Source: CAINVV01 sp036508555 (GTDB lineage: Bacteria; Bacteroidota; Bacteroidia; Bacteroidales; Prolixibacteraceae). Taken from it: a stretch of 9,329 nucleotides of DNA. Where the stretch lies: contig DATCHD010000088.1 in the NCBI GenBank assembly GCA_036508555.1, positions 1 to 9,329 of the forward strand, written 5' to 3'. Both the position numbers and the translations under genes were made by a program. Under the pieces are notes generated by a model. The model worked only from the letters and a program-made list of their open reading frames with translations, was not told the origin of the DNA and searched no databases. Positions 6,186 to 9,329 of the stretch are shown piece by piece; the first letter of the stretch is position 1; every line of letters starts with the position of its first letter.

Positions 6186-7247
6186 TCAATACCTTGTCGG
6201 CAAAGAATAGTTTCGGGCCGCAAGCATTGAAATAAGCATTCCCGGGTCATCCGTGATGATTCCATCTACCCCCCAATCGATTAGTTTGGAAACAAGGTTC
6301 ACATCAAAGGTAGTGCCGCTGTGTTCAGGCCATGTCCAAACCACAACCTTCAGTCTGAGTCTATGAGCCTCATCCAGCGTTGCCTTTGTTAGCTCGACAT
6401 CTTCAGGTTCCCAGCAAGTACCGCCCATATCTTTGACCATTTGGGGAATCGAATTCTTGTGGTCCTTTACCAATATTCCGCCTGTCCACAGTCCGGCTTT
6501 TACGGGATCCGGATCAAAGAAGCTGTAAGGTGTGCCCGGGTAATTGTCCCATTCGGTTAGATAAGCTGTTTTTATCCGGGGATCCAGTTTCTGAATTTCA
6601 TAAAGGCATCGCCAGTCGAACGACTGAATTTCACATATAGTTACAATGTTCTCTTCCTTCAGGATTTTATATAAGGCCGCGGCAAATTCGGCAGGAGTAA
6701 AGGTCCAGTCATTGTGCTCGGGGTCGGTTTTAAATTCAATCTGAAAGCCGACTTTTCTACCAGTCTTACCGTTTACAAAATGGATCACTTCACGCAGGGT
6801 GGGCATGGTTACGCCATCCATGCCTAGTTGAGCCGGGAAAAATTTACTGTAGGCACTGGTTAAATTCATACGGCCAACATCGTATTTTTTGAGTTCATCC
6901 AGCGTCAATGTTTTGACAAGTTTCCTTTCGGTGATGAATTTTCCATCCGATCCCCTCACGATATCAGGCTGAATCCTGATATCGTGGGATACTACCACCT
7001 CCCCGTCTTTAGACATCACGATATCCATGTCTACCCAGTCTGTTCCGATGGCAAGTCCGCTGGTATAGCCAGGAATTGAATTTTCCGGGGCATAGCTTCT
7101 TGCTCCCCGATGTGCATATACCTCTACCTTCCCAAGCGTATCAGGCAATAAAGGATCTTCAGCATTTTTTCTACAACCCAAATTTAGCAAAGAAAGCATG
7201 CTACCCAGAACCAATGGAAATACAAAGAAGGCTTTTGGTTTTTTCAT
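6186..7247 (-). CDS. Glycerophosphodiester phosphodiesterase (GDPD) family lipoprotein
   Basis: This 353-residue protein probably hydrolyses glycerophosphodiesters to glycerol 3-phosphate and an alcohol. A hydrophobic N-terminus ends in LSLLNLGC with Cys25, probably lipid-modified although the lipobox is not canonical. The TIM-barrel GDPD signature follows: HRGARSYAPENS (His46, Arg47, Glu55, Asn56), VDMDI (Asp73 and Asp75, where Glu-x-Asp is commoner), SHD (His88, Asp89), IEFK (Glu171, Lys173), VVVWTW near 301-306, and the closing GVDGIITDDPGM. The length is normal and all metal and catalytic positions are filled. Its ATG overlaps the stop of the upstream alpha/beta hydrolase by 4 nt (ATGA), so the two are translationally coupled. 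It is likely attached to a membrane facing the periplasm or cell surface. The substrate headgroup is unknown. Confidence 0.92.
   Translation of the reverse strand: MKKPKAFFVFPLVLGSMLSLLNLGCRKNAEDPLLPDTLGKVEVYAHRGARSYAPENSIPGYTSGLAIGTDWVDMDIVMSKDGEVVVSHDIRIQPDIVRGSDGKFITERKLVKTLTLDELKKYDVGRMNLTSAYSKFFPAQLGMDGVTMPTLREVIHFVNGKTGRKVGFQIEFKTDPEHNDWTFTPAEFAAALYKILKEENIVTICEIQSFDWRCLYEIQKLDPRIKTAYLTEWDNYPGTPYSFFDPDPVKAGLWTGGILVKDHKNSIPQMVKDMGGTCWEPEDVELTKATLDEAHRLRLKVVVWTWPEHSGTTFDVNLVSKLIDWGVDGIITDDPGMLISMLAARNYSLPTRY
6957..6986. repeat. Perfect 12-bp inverted repeat inside the GDPD gene
   Basis: The arms CACGATATCAGG (6957-6968) and CCTGATATCGTG (6975-6986) are exactly complementary, with a 6-nt spacer CTGAAT. 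The half-element CACGATATC recurs at 7017-7025, so GATATCGTG-type words occur three times within 70 bp. Part of this comes from the coded residues (Asp-Ile-Val twice), but the complete 12-bp match is more than those codons require. It may be a regulator site within the gene, an mRNA hairpin, or chance. Confidence 0.6.
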
Positions 7248-8191
7248 AATTGCATAAGAATCTTATACATGTCGTCAAAAACATGAGTTTGGATATCCCG
7301 ATCGTGTTGCGTAATGTTCTCACGTCCATTTAGTCTGGTCACTACGTGGAGTTCTGAATCAATCATTTCGACATCTATGTTTGATCCATCACTGTTTTTG
7401 AGCCCTTTGTATATCAGCACGGCACTTACTGCATTCGCGGAAGGGTCTTTGATCGACTTATATACTTTCAACCGAATGCCTGCAGGCAGATTATATCCCT
7501 GCTGTAGGTCTTTGCGCGATTTTTCAATCAAATTCAATAATTCTTTCAACGTTTCCTGTGGCCGGAAATGATAATAATGGCCCTCTTCAGCTGGAGTCAT
7601 TGGCGTTTCCGTATAGCCCATCATCGGTCCGACGAGTCCGATAAGGGTCAGCAATTTATCTGATGGTATAACAATAGGATCAACCAGAAAGATATGTTTC
7701 ATGCCATTAACTCCGATTTTACTTTTTTTAATCAGATCCATCACCAATGGACAGGCAGTGGAAGATCCAGCAAAGTTGATGTTCGTATATCCTTTGGCCC
7801 GGAGGGCATTGTATTCAGTCATGATTGGTTCCTGCCAGTCTTCCCAGGTTGATTTTTTGAATTCCTCATAGGTACGGCCATGTCCTCCCAAAAGGACTTG
7901 TGAAACCAGAATTTTGTCATTTGCTTTAAAGTAGTTCCGAAATTCATCCCATTCAAAAGTAGATGCCGAATAACCATGAACAGCAATAACTACAGCAGTG
8001 TTTTTTTGAGCAGTACCAGGGTTTTCTATGGCGACTGATACCAGGTATTGGGCTGGATTGTAGAGTGATGGATCAAAAATCTGATCCCCGTCCAGCATCG
8101 TTGCATTGTTGATATCAGGGCTTTTGGAACAGGCAGAAAAGCACAGTAGAAAAATTACCGGTAGTCGAAAAAATATATTTTTAGTTGTCAT
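7244..8191 (-). CDS. Alpha/beta-hydrolase lipoprotein (esterase/lipase-like)
   Basis: This 315-residue protein starts with a lipoprotein signal (hydrophobic core, then FSAC with Cys21). The alpha/beta-hydrolase landmarks are in order: the oxyanion strand VVIAVHGYSAS with His72-Gly73, GGHG (102-105), the nucleophile elbow AGSSTA with Ser144 (a GxSxA rather than GxSxG elbow), a probable acid Asp249 in KDPSANAVSA, and a probable catalytic His282 in SELHVV. The order and spacing resemble the carboxylesterase/monoacylglycerol-lipase branch. I therefore expect ester hydrolysis outside the cytoplasm, with the substrate unknown. Its ATG lies 1 nt after the stop of the upstream barrel gene (TGAGATG) and its stop overlaps the GDPD start by 4 nt. 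Such packing argues for one operon and a common pathway, plausibly lipid deacylation followed by phosphodiester cleavage. Confidence 0.85.
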   Translation of the reverse strand: MTTKNIFFRLPVIFLLCFSACSKSPDINNATMLDGDQIFDPSLYNPAQYLVSVAIENPGTAQKNTAVVIAVHGYSASTFEWDEFRNYFKANDKILVSQVLLGGHGRTYEEFKKSTWEDWQEPIMTEYNALRAKGYTNINFAGSSTACPLVMDLIKKSKIGVNGMKHIFLVDPIVIPSDKLLTLIGLVGPMMGYTETPMTPAEEGHYYHFRPQETLKELLNLIEKSRKDLQQGYNLPAGIRLKVYKSIKDPSANAVSAVLIYKGLKNSDGSNIDVEMIDSELHVVTRLNGRENITQHDRDIQTHVFDDMYKILMQL

Positions 8192-8192
8192 C

Positions 8193-8906
8193 TCATTTTT
8201 TTTTTAGCAAGGTATAGTAAATACTCATCTGGTAAAAAACGGGATACAAAGTGCCTGGTCCGACAGATCCGGTACCGGTATCTAAATTATATCCGGCACT
8301 TAAACTGATCGAAAAGGGCGCATTAAATTCATAGGACAATCCTGCATCTATTGAAAACAGGAAGGCTTTGTTAGGTAAAATGTCAAAAATCGCATACTCA
8401 TAATCAGCATGAAAATACCCAATGTTTAGACATGTAAACGGCTGTAATTGTTTTTGATGACGAAAATAGTAACCCGTACTTATCAGGAAATTATCCTGTT
8501 TGATGGCATTGGAGCCTATCGCGCTTCCCAGCCTGGTCGTAACATAATTCACTCCCAGATGAATTCGTCTATCTGCTATTTTAGAACTGGTAAAATCCAA
8601 AGCAAATCCATTTTCCCAATAGAGTTTTTGGGCTTTTTGAATCCGGACACCTCCTTTTACTTCCCCAAGCCAGCCATCTTTTGTGCCAGAGGCATGGGCT
8701 TGCAAGCATAATATGGAGGTAATAAAAAGAAAAAGTAGAACAAATTTCTTCTTGAATTTGTCATAACTTGCTTCCTTCTTCCATCGGTTCTCGACAAAGG
8801 CCACATGATCTGGATGGCTGCTGCCGGTCGCTGCCCACAAAGGCATTGCTATCCCGGATACCAAAGCACCGGCGCCTAATTTTCTAAAAAAATCACTTCG
8901 TCGCAT
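8193..8906 (-). CDS. Outer-membrane beta-barrel-like protein with two consecutive export signals
   Basis: I start this 237-residue protein at ATG 8906; a TTG at 8936 is possible but less likely. It begins MRRSDFFRKLGAGALVSG, a twin-arginine-like signal that could end near PLWA. About 25 polar residues later comes a second, classical signal peptide (KFKKKFVLLFLFITSILCLQ, then AHAS) with no Met in front of it in this frame. The remainder alternates polar and aromatic residues in short strands (ISTGYYF, LNIGYFH, ISLSAGYNL) and ends in YYTLLKKK, as in small outer-membrane barrel proteins. It is first in the barrel-hydrolase-GDPD unit. The double signal suggests an in-frame fusion of the head of another exported protein to a barrel gene that lost its own start. 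The barrel call rests on composition and strand pattern only. Confidence 0.65.
   Translation of the reverse strand: MRRSDFFRKLGAGALVSGIAMPLWAATGSSHPDHVAFVENRWKKEASYDKFKKKFVLLFLFITSILCLQAHASGTKDGWLGEVKGGVRIQKAQKLYWENGFALDFTSSKIADRRIHLGVNYVTTRLGSAIGSNAIKQDNFLISTGYYFRHQKQLQPFTCLNIGYFHADYEYAIFDILPNKAFLFSIDAGLSYEFNAPFSISLSAGYNLDTGTGSVGPGTLYPVFYQMSIYYTLLKKK
8196..8205 (-). other. A10 homopolymer at the 3' end of the barrel gene
   Basis: In coding orientation the last codons are CTA AAA AAA AAA TGA, followed directly by G and the ATG of the hydrolase. Ten consecutive A residues are a classical slippage site for polymerase or ribosome. The hydrolase frame is +1 relative to the barrel frame, so a slip here could in principle fuse the two products. 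More simply, it shortens the spacing and supports translational coupling. Confidence 0.5.
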
Positions 8907-9026
8907 AACCTGAATGTTTTGAAATTCATACTGCAAGATAAATATTTATTTCAGTGGACAAGATATTCCTGCCAGATTGGTGGTCGCAAATACTTGTTTC
9001 CGCCTTTCTGTTAAATTTACTATTGA

Positions 9027-9329
9027 TTACAATGGAATACTAATACGGTTGGATGACAGAGAAAAAATCATGCAAAAAGTGGTCTCTGTGCCGGGTACTG
9101 AATGTACCTGTAAAGTCCCTGCATTAAGTTGCATGATTTGCCGGGAGAGACTGAGCCCAATTCCCGATCCGTTTTCTTTTGTAGTAAAAAATGGCACAAA
9201 AATCTGATCCATTATTTCCGCAGGTATGCCAGGACCGTTATCCGCAATCCTTATTTCGGGATGATGATCTGAATTTAATCCTGCAACAATGTGAATCTTT
9301 CCTTCGGGATTCTTCTCGTTAGCCTGAAT
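9027..9329 (-). CDS. Sensor histidine kinase, C-terminal part (gene begins beyond the window)
   Basis: The last 100 codons of a kinase are open from the right edge to TAA at 9027. Visible are the end of the N-box (IQANEKNPEGK, of the usual NAIQA type), the G1 box ADNGPGIP, the F-box IFVPFFTTK and the G2 box GSGIGLSLSRQIM, then the last strands of the HATPase domain. The sequence type (FVPFFTTK, GSGIGLSLSRQIM) is the NtrB/AtoS-like class common in Bacteroidota. It is distinct from the DLQEPL-class kinase at 267-1526. The gene is on the same strand as the barrel-hydrolase-GDPD unit and ends about 120 bp before it. The sensor region and partner regulator lie outside the window. Confidence 0.9.
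   Translation of the reverse strand: MQANEKNPEGKIHIVAGLNSDHHPEIRIADNGPGIPAEIMDQIFVPFFTTKENGSGIGLSLSRQIMQLNAGTLQVHSVPGTETTFCMIFSLSSNRISIPL

Noticed and set aside
6077..6265. 62-codon - strand open frame between GDPD and the hydrolase remnant
   Set aside because: It overlaps the end of GDPD in another frame and ends just where the serine-hydrolase remnant is readable in a different frame; it shows no independent features.
8448..8711. + strand open frame of 87 codons
   Set aside because: Opposite strand of the barrel gene; no start signal or domain.

Overview
The window looks like a moderately AT-rich chromosome segment from a member of the Bacteroidota. The evidence is the style of the proteins: a histidine kinase with the DLQEPLRK phospho-acceptor box and a CheY-like regulator beside it, a DUF1080 (3-keto-disaccharide hydrolase) protein, a FucP-like MFS permease, lipoproteins, a small outer-membrane barrel, and starts mostly lacking strong Shine-Dalgarno sequences. 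Genus cannot be told from sequence alone.

Left end, + strand (1-1526): the tail of a single-domain response regulator, then a cytosolic histidine kinase whose whole N-terminal half is eight 21-residue coiled-coil repeats running into the DHp helix. Next (1531-2133) is gene debris: the N-terminal piece of a DUF1080 protein with a stop in it, and further decayed reading in the same frame. An intact secreted DUF1080 protein follows (2198-2842) and ends at a long hairpin (2898-2957).

From that hairpin to the right end every gene is on the - strand. In transcription order from the right edge they are: the C-terminus of a second histidine kinase (leaves the window), an outer-membrane barrel protein with two consecutive export signals, an alpha/beta-hydrolase lipoprotein, a glycerophosphodiester phosphodiesterase (GDPD) lipoprotein, a frameshifted C-terminal remnant of a beta-lactamase-type serine hydrolase, a ROK sugar kinase, a GmhA/DiaA-like SIS phosphosugar isomerase and an MFS permease. 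The hairpin sits between the permease and the convergent DUF1080 gene and probably terminates both.

Two functional modules are suggested. ROK-SIS-MFS (with DUF1080 facing it) looks like uptake, phosphorylation and isomerisation of an unidentified sugar, perhaps released by the secreted DUF1080 protein. Barrel-hydrolase-GDPD is tightly packed (1-nt gap, then a 4-nt ATGA overlap) and looks like an envelope-located ester/phosphodiester breakdown unit. Both sides of the sugar module carry pseudogene debris, so the segment has been rearranged. I see no mobile element, CRISPR, tRNA or rRNA, and no clear defence or biosynthetic system. The most unusual items are the repeat-built sensorless kinase and the double-signal-peptide barrel protein.
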